A stretch of 64,000 bases of DNA, taken from Micromonospora matsumotoense (GTDB lineage Bacteria > Actinomycetota > Actinomycetes > Mycobacteriales > Micromonosporaceae). How positions within the stretch are numbered: the stretch's first letter is position 1; every line of letters begins with the position of its first letter. Positions 1-7,213 of the stretch are shown piece by piece. Where the stretch lies: the NCBI RefSeq assembly GCF_900091525.1, contig NZ_FMCU01000020.1, positions 1 through 64,000 of the forward strand. The letters run 5' to 3'. The position numbers and the translations under genes are program-made. The notes beneath the pieces were generated by a model, which saw only the letters and a program-made list of their open reading frames with translations, was not told the origin of the DNA and ran no database searches.

Positions 1-2
1 TC

Positions 3-257
3 GCCCGGCTTCGCGACAGCGGCGCATTCGTCGAGGCTGAGCGCTTGGCGCAGGGCAGTTGCTGGCTGCTGGCGACAAAGACGTGGGACGAGTACGGGCC
101 GGAGCACGCCGACCGGCTTTTCGAGCTGTTCGCGCCGGTTCTCCCACCAGGTAAGCCGCAGCTGCGCGAGTTCAAGAGCATCGTGATGGGAGAGCCGCCG
201 GAGTGGCACGTGCTACCCAACTTTGTTGCTGAGCGCGATCCCCGAGAGTGGCCCTGA
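3..257 (+). CDS. C-terminal end of an unrecognised protein (5' partial)
   Basis: Frame 3 is open from the first bases of the window to a TGA at 255-257, so this is the tail of a gene that begins upstream. About 84 residues are visible, soluble and acidic/aromatic, ending in RDPREWP. I do not recognise the family. GC3 is mixed, but the reading frame is clean and no competing frame looks better. Confidence 0.5.
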   Translation, partial: ARLRDSGAFVEAERLAQGSCWLLATKTWDEYGPEHADRLFELFAPVLPPGKPQLREFKSIVMGEPPEWHVLPNFVAERDPREWP

Positions 258-281
258 CGGGGTGTCGGGGTACGAGTCCCA

Positions 282-310
282 GTACATAGCCGCGTACGCC
301 AGCTATGTAC
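282..310. repeat. Inverted repeat (9-bp arms) between gene tail and TetR gene
   Basis: GTACATAGC at 282-290 is matched by GCTATGTAC at 302-310, with an 11-nt spacer. The gap 258-492 holds nothing else recognisable. The position, after one gene and after the 3' end of the convergent TetR gene, fits a weak bidirectional terminator. An operator is also possible. There is no U-tract. Confidence 0.4.
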
Positions 311-492
311 ATAGCAGCCAACGGCACCGGCAAGTGCGGTTTGGCGGTCGGCAGTGGAGGCGAGGGCTCGCGCCTGAAGCTCACCGACTCCGCAATGTGA
401 CGGTAGGGGCGACCCGGCGGCACGCGGATCTGCCGAGAGTAGTGCACCGGGCGGCATTGTCAGGAACACCTACTTCGGTCCAGGTGGTGAGG

Positions 493-1125
493 TCAGGAAT
501 GTTGAAAGCCGCAGAGCATAGCTTGCAGGCCTGGTTCGAAATGGTCGTCCGGTGTGGTCTCGTCGGCTGCCTGAGCCAACAGGTTGTATTGCGGGCTGCC
601 TTTGTCAGGTTTCCTGCTTCGTGACTGTGCGCCCGCTTGAAGGATGGACACGCTGAGCGCGTGCCCGATGGTGAATTCCCGCAGGCATCGGAGGATCCGC
701 AAGGCGGTGGCGGGCGGCAGGCCGGCGTTCTGCAGCTTTGCCACCGCGCGGATACCCATATCGATGGATGCCGATGACCGCACGGGTCGGGTGGCGAACA
801 CCGAAACGGCGTTCGGGTGCTGTAGTAGCACGTCGCGCAGGCGGCGGCAGTACTGCGCGGCCAGTTCCGGCCACGGCGCCTGCCATGGCAGTGAGTCGGT
901 GTCCATCTCGACGAACAGCACCTCGGCGATGCCGTCGAACAACGCCTCCTGATCCGCGAAGTGGCGGTAAGCGGCCATCGGGTCAACGCCAAGGACCGCA
1001 CCGAGGCGACGCATGGAGAACTTGCGCAGCCCTTCGGCGTCGATCAGCGTGAGAGCGGCTGTGGCAAGGTACTCGCGGTTGAGCGTCGGACGCGTCGGGG
1101 GCGGCGGCACGGCGGGTGTGCTCAC
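493..1125 (-). CDS. TetR/AcrR family transcriptional regulator
   Basis: This 210-residue protein has an N-terminal helix-turn-helix at about residues 12-60 (LNREYLATAALTLID, then a recognition helix containing DPMAAYRHFADQEAL). The C-terminal ligand-binding domain is of the TetR_C type. The GTG start at 1125 overlaps the stop of the upstream hydrolase stump (GTGA), so the two were once a translationally coupled pair. The gene itself looks intact. Its target was probably the now-truncated hydrolase operon, which is inferred from adjacency only. Confidence 0.85.
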   Translation of the reverse strand: MSTPAVPPPPTRPTLNREYLATAALTLIDAEGLRKFSMRRLGAVLGVDPMAAYRHFADQEALFDGIAEVLFVEMDTDSLPWQAPWPELAAQYCRRLRDVLLQHPNAVSVFATRPVRSSASIDMGIRAVAKLQNAGLPPATALRILRCLREFTIGHALSVSILQAGAQSRSRKPDKGSPQYNLLAQAADETTPDDHFEPGLQAMLCGFQHS

Positions 1126-1514
1126 CTGGGGAATCCTTCGAGGATCCTCTCGAGGGCTTCGCTGAACTTGTCTGGCTGTTCGATGTAGACGGTGTGTCCG
1201 CCCGGGAACTCCTCGCACGGCACGCCGAGCCGCTCGGCGAGCATGTGCGCCGGCCGGTAGTACGGCTTGCCGACGCTTTCCCGGCCGGTGGCCAGCCGCC
1301 AGGGCACGGCGACCTCGCGCAGCGCGGGCAGGTCCGGTTGGTAATCGAGGCCGATGAGCGGCAGTTCCCGCCGCAGCAGCAGGTCGGCATTGCCCAACTG
1401 GCGCGTCATCGAGCTGGGCTCGCGGCCGGTGACCCGGCGTACGGCCGCGCCGACCGGCAGAGCGGCCCGGGAGGCGGCTGCGACCAGGACCTGTCCTACA
1501 GCCGAGCGGACCGA
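1122..1514 (-). pseudogene. Alpha/beta-hydrolase, C-terminal fragment truncated by IS remnant
   Basis: About 130 residues of the C-terminal half of an alpha/beta-hydrolase are readable. They include a late core strand and the catalytic-histidine region (FPGGHTVYIEQP), ending in LERILEGFPR. The frame runs back only to a stop at 1515-1517, directly beside the stop of a transposase fragment at 1518. The nucleophile elbow and the N-terminal half are missing. The internal ATG at 1409 would give 95 residues without a complete active site, so I call it a pseudogene made by IS insertion. The 3' end overlaps the TetR start. Confidence 0.75.
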
Positions 1515-1517
1515 TCA

Positions 1518-1985
1518 TCATGCCGTCGTCGGTGTGGGATCCCCTTTTGTCGCAAGGGATCTGGCCACGGACAGCCAGGCGTGGGCGGCCACCGCGAGGG
1601 TGATGTGGGCGTACCAGGCCCGCCAGTCGCGGACCTGATACTCGTCGAGGCCGGCTTCGTTCTTGGCCTGCTGGAAGCACTCCTCGATCGCCCATCGGGT
1701 GCCGGCGATGCGGGCGAGGTCGACCAGGCGGGTCCGGCGTGGCCCGTAGCAGACGTAGTAGGCGATCTGCCCGGTGGTGATGCTGCGCCGGGCCAGGAGC
1801 CAGTGTCCGCGGCCCGGCTGCCAGCAGATCCGCACCGGCACCCGCGCCCACCAGTACTCCCGTGGCCCGTGCGCGCCAGCGCCGGCCGAGAGCCGGCACC
1901 ACGCCCGAGCGGGCAGAGCGGCGATCAACTCCTCCGCGCGGGCGGTCCCCATGGTGGTGGTGATCATGTCGTCGTTGCGGCGGGT
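1518..1985 (-). mobile_element. IS701-family transposase remnant (C-terminal half)
   Basis: The decoded peptide has the hallmark C-terminal block of IS701-type DDE transposases: ELIAALPARAWCRLSAGAGA, then GHWLLARRS, AYYVCYGPRRT, the catalytic-Glu block RWAIEECFQQAKNEAGLDEY, and the WYAHITLAVAAHAWL helix. The N-terminal half carrying the first two Asp residues is absent. Homology stops near 1985 just before an unrelated plus-strand gene, so the element is dead. I could not define terminal inverted repeats. Confidence 0.85.
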
Positions 1986-2031
1986 TGTCGTTGTCCGCGC
2001 TCTCGGAGAGTTCTTCCAAGAGCGCGTGTGC

Positions 2032-2493
2032 ATGACCGCCCTCGACCCTCAGACCCTCGTCACGGCCGAGGTGCTCGGGAAGTTGGTCGATTACTTCGCC
2101 GCCGACCGGCACGTCACCCGTGTGTACGCCGAGCGGGCTGTGGAGCAGTTCCTGGTCTTCCTCAGGGCGCACGTCGACACCGTGACGAGCGAGGATTTCG
2201 GGATGCTGCTGCCCGACGGGTCGATCGGTCGTGTCGTGCCGACCCTCCCGGTCGACGCCGTGTGGCATTCCGTGTTGCAGCACACCGTGCCCTACGCCGC
2301 CGCCTGCGAGCAGATCGCCGGGAGCTTCGTGCACCACATCCCCATCCTGACCGAGGGGATGATGGACGGCACCGCCGTCACGTTCACCCTCGCGGCGCTG
2401 CACGCCACCGGGTACCGGGTCGACATGGAGTTCTGGCACGGTGAAGCCGAGTGGTGCTGCCCACCCGGAGAACCGGACTTCACCGGCAGGTAA
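2032..2493 (+). CDS. Small hypothetical protein, glycine-rich-domain-protein-like
   Basis: This 153-residue soluble protein starts at ATG 2032. The first half is helical (KLVDYFAADRHVTRVYAERAVEQFLVFL). The second half contains LPVDAVWHSVLQHTVPYAAACE followed by GSFVHHIP. The pattern of VDxxWHxxLxHT, then YxxxC, then xFxHHxP recalls bacterial relatives of plant glycine-rich domain proteins; this is a pattern match only. It lies 15 bp before an APH-like kinase and may be co-transcribed with it. The 5' side abuts the IS701 remnant, so the native promoter may have been replaced. Confidence 0.65.
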   Translation: MTALDPQTLVTAEVLGKLVDYFAADRHVTRVYAERAVEQFLVFLRAHVDTVTSEDFGMLLPDGSIGRVVPTLPVDAVWHSVLQHTVPYAAACEQIAGSFVHHIPILTEGMMDGTAVTFTLAALHATGYRVDMEFWHGEAEWCCPPGEPDFTGR

Positions 2494-2508
2494 CAACGAG
2501 AGGTGACC

Positions 2509-3279
2509 ATGCGCAGCGACTGGGCCGCCCTACCCGAGCCCGTGGAGGCGGCGGTCGCCGAACGAGTCGGCGGCATCATCGGCGTGTACCCGGCTCCCAG
2601 TGGTGACCACGCGGAGATCGCGTCGACCGTCATCGGCTCCACCGACACCGTCTTCGTCAAGGCCGCCTCTTCGGGCCCGGGCGTCCGGTCACTGCGATAC
2701 GAACTGGCGGTCACCAAAGCCATTGGCAGGTATCCGCCTACGGTCCTGTGGGACTTCGAGTCCGACGGCTGGTTGGTGGTGGGGGCCGAGCACCTGGACG
2801 GCCCCCACCCCGACCTGTCGCCCGGTAGTCCTGATCTCGACACGCTCGCGGTGACCCTCACCGGGCTGCAAGAGACTGCCGCGCCGGACGTGCGGCTGTT
2901 CACCCCGGCGGGGCGGATCAGCTTCGCCCATCCGGCGATGGACGGCGATTCGCTCGTGCACTCCGACCTCAACCCGGCGAATCTGATCCTGACAACCGAC
3001 GGACTTCGGATTGTCGATTGGGCGTACGCGACCAAGGCGGCACCGTGGGTCGAGCTGGCGTTGCTCACTCAGTGGCTGATCGGCAACGGCCACACCCCGG
3101 CCCAGGCGGAAGACTGGCTGAGCCAGTTCCCCGCCTGGGCCGGGACCGACCCCGAGGTCCTGGACGACTTCGCGGCGAGGAACGCCTCAAAGTGGGCTAA
3201 CAAATCACGGCAGAACACCGAGCGTTGGGTGCGTGACCTCGCATGCTGGACCTACGAATGGGCAGGGTACCGGGCGTAG
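2509..3279 (+). CDS. Aminoglycoside phosphotransferase (APH)-fold kinase
   Basis: This 256-residue protein has the APH/choline-kinase signature: a Brenner motif SLVHSDLNPANLIL at about 149-162, with the catalytic Asp and the Asn metal ligand, followed by LRIVDWAYA as the DFG equivalent. The N-terminal lobe is short (VFVKAAS holds the likely ATP Lys). ATG 2509 is chosen over GTG 2503 because AGAGG lies 5-6 bases upstream of it. The substrate is unknown; such proteins may phosphorylate antibiotics or small metabolites. The neighbouring P-loop kinase gene suggests a small phosphotransfer locus. Confidence 0.8.
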   Translation: MRSDWAALPEPVEAAVAERVGGIIGVYPAPSGDHAEIASTVIGSTDTVFVKAASSGPGVRSLRYELAVTKAIGRYPPTVLWDFESDGWLVVGAEHLDGPHPDLSPGSPDLDTLAVTLTGLQETAAPDVRLFTPAGRISFAHPAMDGDSLVHSDLNPANLILTTDGLRIVDWAYATKAAPWVELALLTQWLIGNGHTPAQAEDWLSQFPAWAGTDPEVLDDFAARNASKWANKSRQNTERWVRDLACWTYEWAGYRA

Positions 3280-3303
3280 AGTGTCGGCCGTGCAAACGGA
3301 AGG

Positions 3304-3465
3304 GTGCCCAAAAAGGCCGAACTCGTGTCGAAACTCCTGGGCAACGACCCGCTGATCGACTATGCAATCGCCCTGGAGGTGGGGCCGACAAGTCGGTGCC
3401 CGCCATGATCGCCGTCGACCTGGTGACCGACGACGACCTTTTCCTGCCCGGTGCGTCCTGCACCC
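3304..3465 (+). pseudogene. Frameshifted remnant of an unrecognised gene
   Basis: Frame 1 from GTG 3304 gives VPKKAELVSKLLGNDPLIDY and then IALEVG. Adding one G in the run near 3380 continues as GADKSVPAMIAVDLVTDDD in frame 3. The two halves read as a single acidic protein broken by a one-base deletion. The sense then stops where an ABC-transporter tail begins at 3466. I do not recognise the family. Confidence 0.45.
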
Positions 3466-3606
3466 GGCCGTCTCGTCGAGTCTGGCATCTACGACCAGCT
3501 CATGGACGCCGGCGGCCGGTACGCGGAGCTGTTCACCCTGCAAGCCGCCGACTACGACACCACCGGGCCCGCCGCGATGGTGCCCCGGCTGACCGCCACC
3601 GCCTGA
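3466..3606 (+). pseudogene. C-terminal tail of an ABC exporter ATPase (remnant)
   Basis: Frame 1 encodes GRLVESGIYDQLMDAGGRYA and then ELFTLQAADY before a stop at 3604. This is the typical end of an ABC exporter nucleotide-binding domain, where the D-loop/H-loop segment is followed by GxLVExGxHxxLxxxxGxYAxLxxxQ. No Walker A, signature or Walker B precedes it, so only the last 46 codons survive. It sits 11 bp before the P-loop kinase gene. Confidence 0.7.
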
Positions 3607-3617
3607 CGGAGTTCACC

Positions 3618-4238
3618 ATGTCGATGCCGAACCTGACGAAGCCTTCGCCGCCCACGTTGGTGATCATTCGAGGGAACTCCGGCAGCGGGAAGACCACGAC
3701 CGCACGCGAGGTACGCCGCCGCTTCGGACGCGGTGCGGCTCTGCTGGAACAGGACTACCTGCGCAGAACCGTGCTCCGGGAACACGACAGCGCCCACATC
3801 GACCCGGTCGCCCCGACGTTCATCACCACGACCGTCCGCACCGCCCTCGACCTGGGCTACCACGTCGTCCTCGAAGGCATTCTGCACACCGAACGCTACG
3901 CGGTCGTGCTGCACCAGCTCATCGACGACCATCACGGGCCGGTGGCCGTGTTCTACCTGGACGTGTCCTTCGACGAGACCGTCCGCCGTCACCTCAGCCG
4001 CGACGAGCCGATTCCCGTCACCCCCGACGAGATGCGCACCTGGTACACCCACCGCGACCTGCTCGACATCCCCGGGGAGACCGTCATCGGCGAGACCAGC
4101 ACCTTCGGGCAGACGGTTACCACGATCCTGCACGCCAGCGGCCTCACCACCGCCGTACCGCAGACGCCCTGCCCACGACGATGTCCGCACTGCGCCCGCA
4201 AAGCCGACCAGACGATCACCGTGACGGAGCCTTCGTGA
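3618..4238 (+). CDS. P-loop (AAA/zeta-toxin-like) kinase
   Basis: This 206-residue protein has a Walker A motif near the N-terminus (IIRGNSGSGKTTTAREV). An acidic/Arg patch follows (LLEQDYLRRTVLREHD), then GYHVVLEGIL and a Walker-B-like strand VAVFYLDVSFDETVRRHLSR. The layout matches small P-loop kinases related to zeta toxin and to chloramphenicol or gluconate kinases. A C-terminal CPRRCPHCARK cluster could bind zinc. Start ATG 3618 is chosen because homology begins there. No adjacent small antitoxin is seen, so a toxin role is not supported. Confidence 0.75.
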   Translation: MSMPNLTKPSPPTLVIIRGNSGSGKTTTAREVRRRFGRGAALLEQDYLRRTVLREHDSAHIDPVAPTFITTTVRTALDLGYHVVLEGILHTERYAVVLHQLIDDHHGPVAVFYLDVSFDETVRRHLSRDEPIPVTPDEMRTWYTHRDLLDIPGETVIGETSTFGQTVTTILHASGLTTAVPQTPCPRRCPHCARKADQTITVTEPS

Positions 4239-4282
4239 CACCGACTTTGCACCGGAGTTTCGCAGCTCAGGCCCGCCCGTAT

Positions 4283-4417
4283 TCACCGCGATGCGCCCGT
4301 CAGGATGTCGGCGTTCTTGTCGCGGTCGCTCATTGGCAGCAGCCGCAGCAGGGCCAGAGCGTTGGTCACACCGAGGTACGCCAGTCGAAACAGCACACCC
4401 CTATCGTCATGCGGCAC
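4283..4417 (-). mobile_element. IS3-like/integrase-core transposase, N-terminal remnant
   Basis: Reading the minus strand from GTG 4417 gives LFRLAYLGVTNALALLRLLP and then MSDRDKNADIL. This resembles the conserved N-terminal lead of actinobacterial integrase-core transposases, which normally continues ILALRHQ. Here the sense is lost right after ILT and a stop follows at 4283-4285. Only about 44 codons remain and no catalytic DDE domain is present. Confidence 0.65.
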
Positions 4418-4797
4418 ACGACGTCGACCACTGCCGCGCTTCAGCCCGGCCTGCTCCGCGCCAGGGCCGGCCGCTCCAATGCTTGGTGGTCACGTGGCTG
4501 TGGCCAGGGTGGATGGGATTTTCGGCATCCACAGCGTGGGTATGGAGCACTGCGCTGATCTGATGCTGGAGCTCGCGTTCCTCAATGGTGTGGGGAGTCG
4601 GGTGGTGGGCCGGCGTGCCGGCAAAGGAGGAATCCGGGCGTGGTCCTACCGTGGGCTCGGCCCGTGGTGGCCTGTGCCATTCCGGTTTCGGCTCGCACCC
4701 GCCCGACCCGATAGAGTGGGGCCGGTTCGCTACCGAACTTGGGGCCGCCGTATCCGCCGCAGGGTGGTTCGGCCCCGGCATTGGGAAAGGACGGACG
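4418..4797. other. Intergenic stretch without a convincing gene
   Basis: Several frames are open by chance but none has normal GC3 bias or a recognisable motif. A minus-strand segment around 4430-4620 has low GC3 and peptide-like composition and may be further decayed mobile DNA. The last bases carry the GAAAGGA ribosome-binding site of the gene starting at 4798. Confidence 0.4.
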
Positions 4798-5169
4798 ATG
4801 GCCGGAGCTGCTGCGGCGGTAAAGCCGCAGATCACTTTTGGCAAGTTTCAGAATGTCGATCTCCGGGTGGCACGGGTCCTGTCGGCGCCCATGGCCGAGA
4901 ACACGCGCTTCCCGTGCCGGGTGATCGAGTTGGATCTCGGTCCGTTGGGCAAACGCGTCTCGGTCGGCCAGTACGCGCTGATCGGCGAGGACGAACTGGT
5001 CGGTGCGAACGTGGTGACGTGCGTCAATCTCGGCGAGCGCGAGATGGGCCCGTACGTGTCGCAGGCGCTGGTGCTGGGGGCCCCGCATCCGGCGAGCCCC
5101 GAGGGGCAGGCCCAGGCGATCCCGATCGTGGTCGCCGGTGACGCCGTTCCCGGGGACGCCATCTACTGA
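4798..5169 (+). CDS. tRNA-binding domain protein (CsaA-like)
   Basis: This 123-residue protein is a single OB-fold tRNA_bind domain. It begins ITFGKFQNVDLRVARVLSA, carries the VGANVVTCVNL and REMGPYVSQALVLGA blocks, and ends GDAVPGDAIY. The length and architecture match CsaA, a dimeric export-related chaperone, and the C-terminal domain of MetRS. It lacks any synthetase core. A good RBS (GGGAAAGGA) precedes ATG 4798. The 3' end overlaps the convergent EamA gene by 7 bp. Confidence 0.85.
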   Translation: MAGAAAAVKPQITFGKFQNVDLRVARVLSAPMAENTRFPCRVIELDLGPLGKRVSVGQYALIGEDELVGANVVTCVNLGEREMGPYVSQALVLGAPHPASPEGQAQAIPIVVAGDAVPGDAIY

Positions 5170-6122
5170 CGCGTCGCCGGCTCCCTGGCGTCCGTGCCGT
5201 CGCGGCCGACCACCGCCAGCCCGGCGACGATGGCCGCCATCCCGGTGAGGGTCCAGAGGGTGGCCGCCTCGCCGAGGACGAAGATGCCGAGTGCGCTCGC
5301 CATCAACGGTTCGGCGAGGCCGATGGCGGTGGCCGACGACACCGCTGTGGTCCGGAGGCCACGGATCCACAGCAGGTACGGCACCGCTGTCGCGCCGATG
5401 CCCAGCCACAGGGTGACGCCGATCCCGTTCCACGCGGTCAGCCACGTGAAGTCGTCACCGGCGGACAGCGCGACGATCGGCAGACAGGCGAAACCGAAGA
5501 AGGTGCCGACCACGACCCGCCCGTCGACCCCACGGGAGAGCAGCATCCGTCCGGCCACCGTGTACGTCGAGTACGCGGCGGCGGCGGCCAGCGCATACAG
5601 CACCCCGGAGAGCCGGACCAGCGCCGCACCGCCGGGAACGGAGAGTAGCGTCAGTCCGGCGACGGTCATCGCGGTCCCGACCGCCCAGAGGCGGGTGAGC
5701 CTTTCCTTGATCGCCAGGCCGAGCAGGCCCGTGATCAACGGCGCGCAGCCGATCGCGATCAGGGTCCCGGTGGCGACGCCCGTACTGCGCACGGCGGAGA
5801 AGAACAGCGCCTGGTAGGCGGCGACCGAACCGGTCCCGACCACGGTGAGCGCCCAGGTGGAGCGGGTCCAGCAGGCGGCCATCCCGGCGGTCCCGCCGTG
5901 GGCGAGGGCCCACGCCAGCAGGATCAGTCCGCCCGTGCAGAGCCGGGCGGTGCCTATGCCGAGCGCGGACGCCTCGGGCGGCGCGAGTACCTGGGTGGCA
6001 CCGGTGGTGCCCCACAACACGGCGGCGACCAGTACCAGGAAGGCCGCCTGCCGGCTGGCGTCGGGAACCGGGGTGATCTGCCGGTCCGGACCGGCGTAGG
6101 AGGATGCGGTTTGATGATCCAT
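5163..6122 (-). CDS. EamA/DMT-superfamily transporter
   Basis: This 319-residue membrane protein has two EamA repeats (about residues 25-155 and 170-305), each of five predicted helices. It includes the VLWGTTGATQ start of repeat 1 and TAIGLAEPLMASALGIFVLG in repeat 2. DMT proteins of this type export amino acids or metabolites. It is divergent from a LysR gene 150 bp away, the usual arrangement for a LysR-controlled exporter. The neighbouring NRPS and methionine-salvage genes suggest export of an amino-acid-like product, which is inference. Confidence 0.85.
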   Translation of the reverse strand: MDHQTASSYAGPDRQITPVPDASRQAAFLVLVAAVLWGTTGATQVLAPPEASALGIGTARLCTGGLILLAWALAHGGTAGMAACWTRSTWALTVVGTGSVAAYQALFFSAVRSTGVATGTLIAIGCAPLITGLLGLAIKERLTRLWAVGTAMTVAGLTLLSVPGGAALVRLSGVLYALAAAAAYSTYTVAGRMLLSRGVDGRVVVGTFFGFACLPIVALSAGDDFTWLTAWNGIGVTLWLGIGATAVPYLLWIRGLRTTAVSSATAIGLAEPLMASALGIFVLGEAATLWTLTGMAAIVAGLAVVGRDGTDAREPATRQ

Positions 6123-6271
6123 AGCGTGTGCCTGCTGTCTCTTGTACCGGAGCCATTGAACGGATCTTTGACCTGTAGTACTTTCAACTCACCTCACTCT
6201 GGGTGTAGGCGATGAATGCGAAAAGTAATCCTCGGTGATGCACCTGTGAGCGACCGATAAGTTTGGAACCG
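6123..6271. promoter_or_regulatory. Divergent promoter region between EamA and LysR genes
   Basis: This 149-bp spacer between divergent genes is AT-richer than its surroundings, as expected for promoters and a LysR box. The 8-mer GACCTGTA at 6170-6177 recurs at 10490-10497 in the control region between the NRPS gene and the salvage operon. That hints at one regulator acting at both. I could not define a clear T-N11-A palindrome. Confidence 0.5.
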
Positions 6272-7213
6272 ATGTTCGATCTTCGGCGACTCCGCCTGCT
6301 TTCTCATTTCGCCTCTCTGGGCACGGTCAGTGCGGTCGGAAAATCGGCGCAGCTGACTCCCTCTGCGGTGTCCCAGCAGCTTGCGACCCTGGAGAAGGAA
6401 ATTGGCATGCCGTTGCTGGAGCGCAAGGGCCGTCAACTGACCCTGACTGAGGCCGGGCGGGTGCTGGTCAGCAGCGCCGAGCGCATCTTCGCCGAGGTGG
6501 AGCAGGCCAAGACCGAGCTCGCGCACCTGCGGGACGGCGTCGAAGGTGCCGTGCAGTTGGCGTCCTTTCCGAGCGTCTCCCGACTGGCGGTCCCGCAGGC
6601 CCTCGCGTTCTGCGTGAACGAGGGACGCCCGGTCGAGATCGGCCTGCACGAGATGGAGGCCCACGAGAGCCTGCCGGCGTTGCGTCGTGGAGAGATCGAC
6701 CTCGCCCTGGTCGACGAGTACGACCCGTTGCCGGCGCTGGTCGAGCCCGGGACCGAGTTCACCCCCTTGTTCAGTGAACAGATGTATCTCGTCCTCCCGA
6801 CGAAACACCCACTCGCCCAGCGGGCGCTGCCCCTGACCGCGTACGCGGCCGAGCCGTGGCTGACCTGCCAGGTGGGCACCCTGTGCCACGCGGGCATGGT
6901 CAGCGCCTGCGCCGACGCCGGGTTCACGCCTGAGATCGCGTACATGAGCAACGACTTCACCGTCCTGCTGGCCATGATCGAGGCCGGCCTGGGCATCGGG
7001 TTCGTGCCGGCGATCACCATCGCCCAGACCCGGTACGACGTGCGGTGCCTGATGCTGGCCGAGCGCCCGTTGCGCCGACGGATCTCGGTGGCGGTGCGCA
7101 GCGCCGCCCGCAGCCGGCCCACCCTGCGGCGGCTGATCAACGCGTTCACTGCGGTCACCGCCAATCTGGACGACACGTTCAGGCTCGGCACTTACCGGTG
7201 CGGGCCCGGCTGA
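6272..7213 (+). CDS. LysR-family transcriptional regulator
   Basis: This 313-residue protein has an N-terminal winged helix-turn-helix (MFDLRRLRLLSHFASLGTVS, then QLTPSAVSQQLATLEKEIGM) and a periplasmic-binding-fold effector domain from about residue 90. ATG 6272 matches the usual LysR start; TTG 6263 would only add three residues. It probably controls the divergent EamA gene and perhaps the neighbouring NRPS and salvage operon. Its 3' end overlaps the NRPS gene by 22 bp. Confidence 0.9.
   Translation: MFDLRRLRLLSHFASLGTVSAVGKSAQLTPSAVSQQLATLEKEIGMPLLERKGRQLTLTEAGRVLVSSAERIFAEVEQAKTELAHLRDGVEGAVQLASFPSVSRLAVPQALAFCVNEGRPVEIGLHEMEAHESLPALRRGEIDLALVDEYDPLPALVEPGTEFTPLFSEQMYLVLPTKHPLAQRALPLTAYAAEPWLTCQVGTLCHAGMVSACADAGFTPEIAYMSNDFTVLLAMIEAGLGIGFVPAITIAQTRYDVRCLMLAERPLRRRISVAVRSAARSRPTLRRLINAFTAVTANLDDTFRLGTYRCGPG

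Noticed and set aside
3618..4238. Zeta-type toxin of a toxin-antitoxin pair
   Set aside because: No small antitoxin gene is adjacent; the preceding DNA is pseudogene debris.
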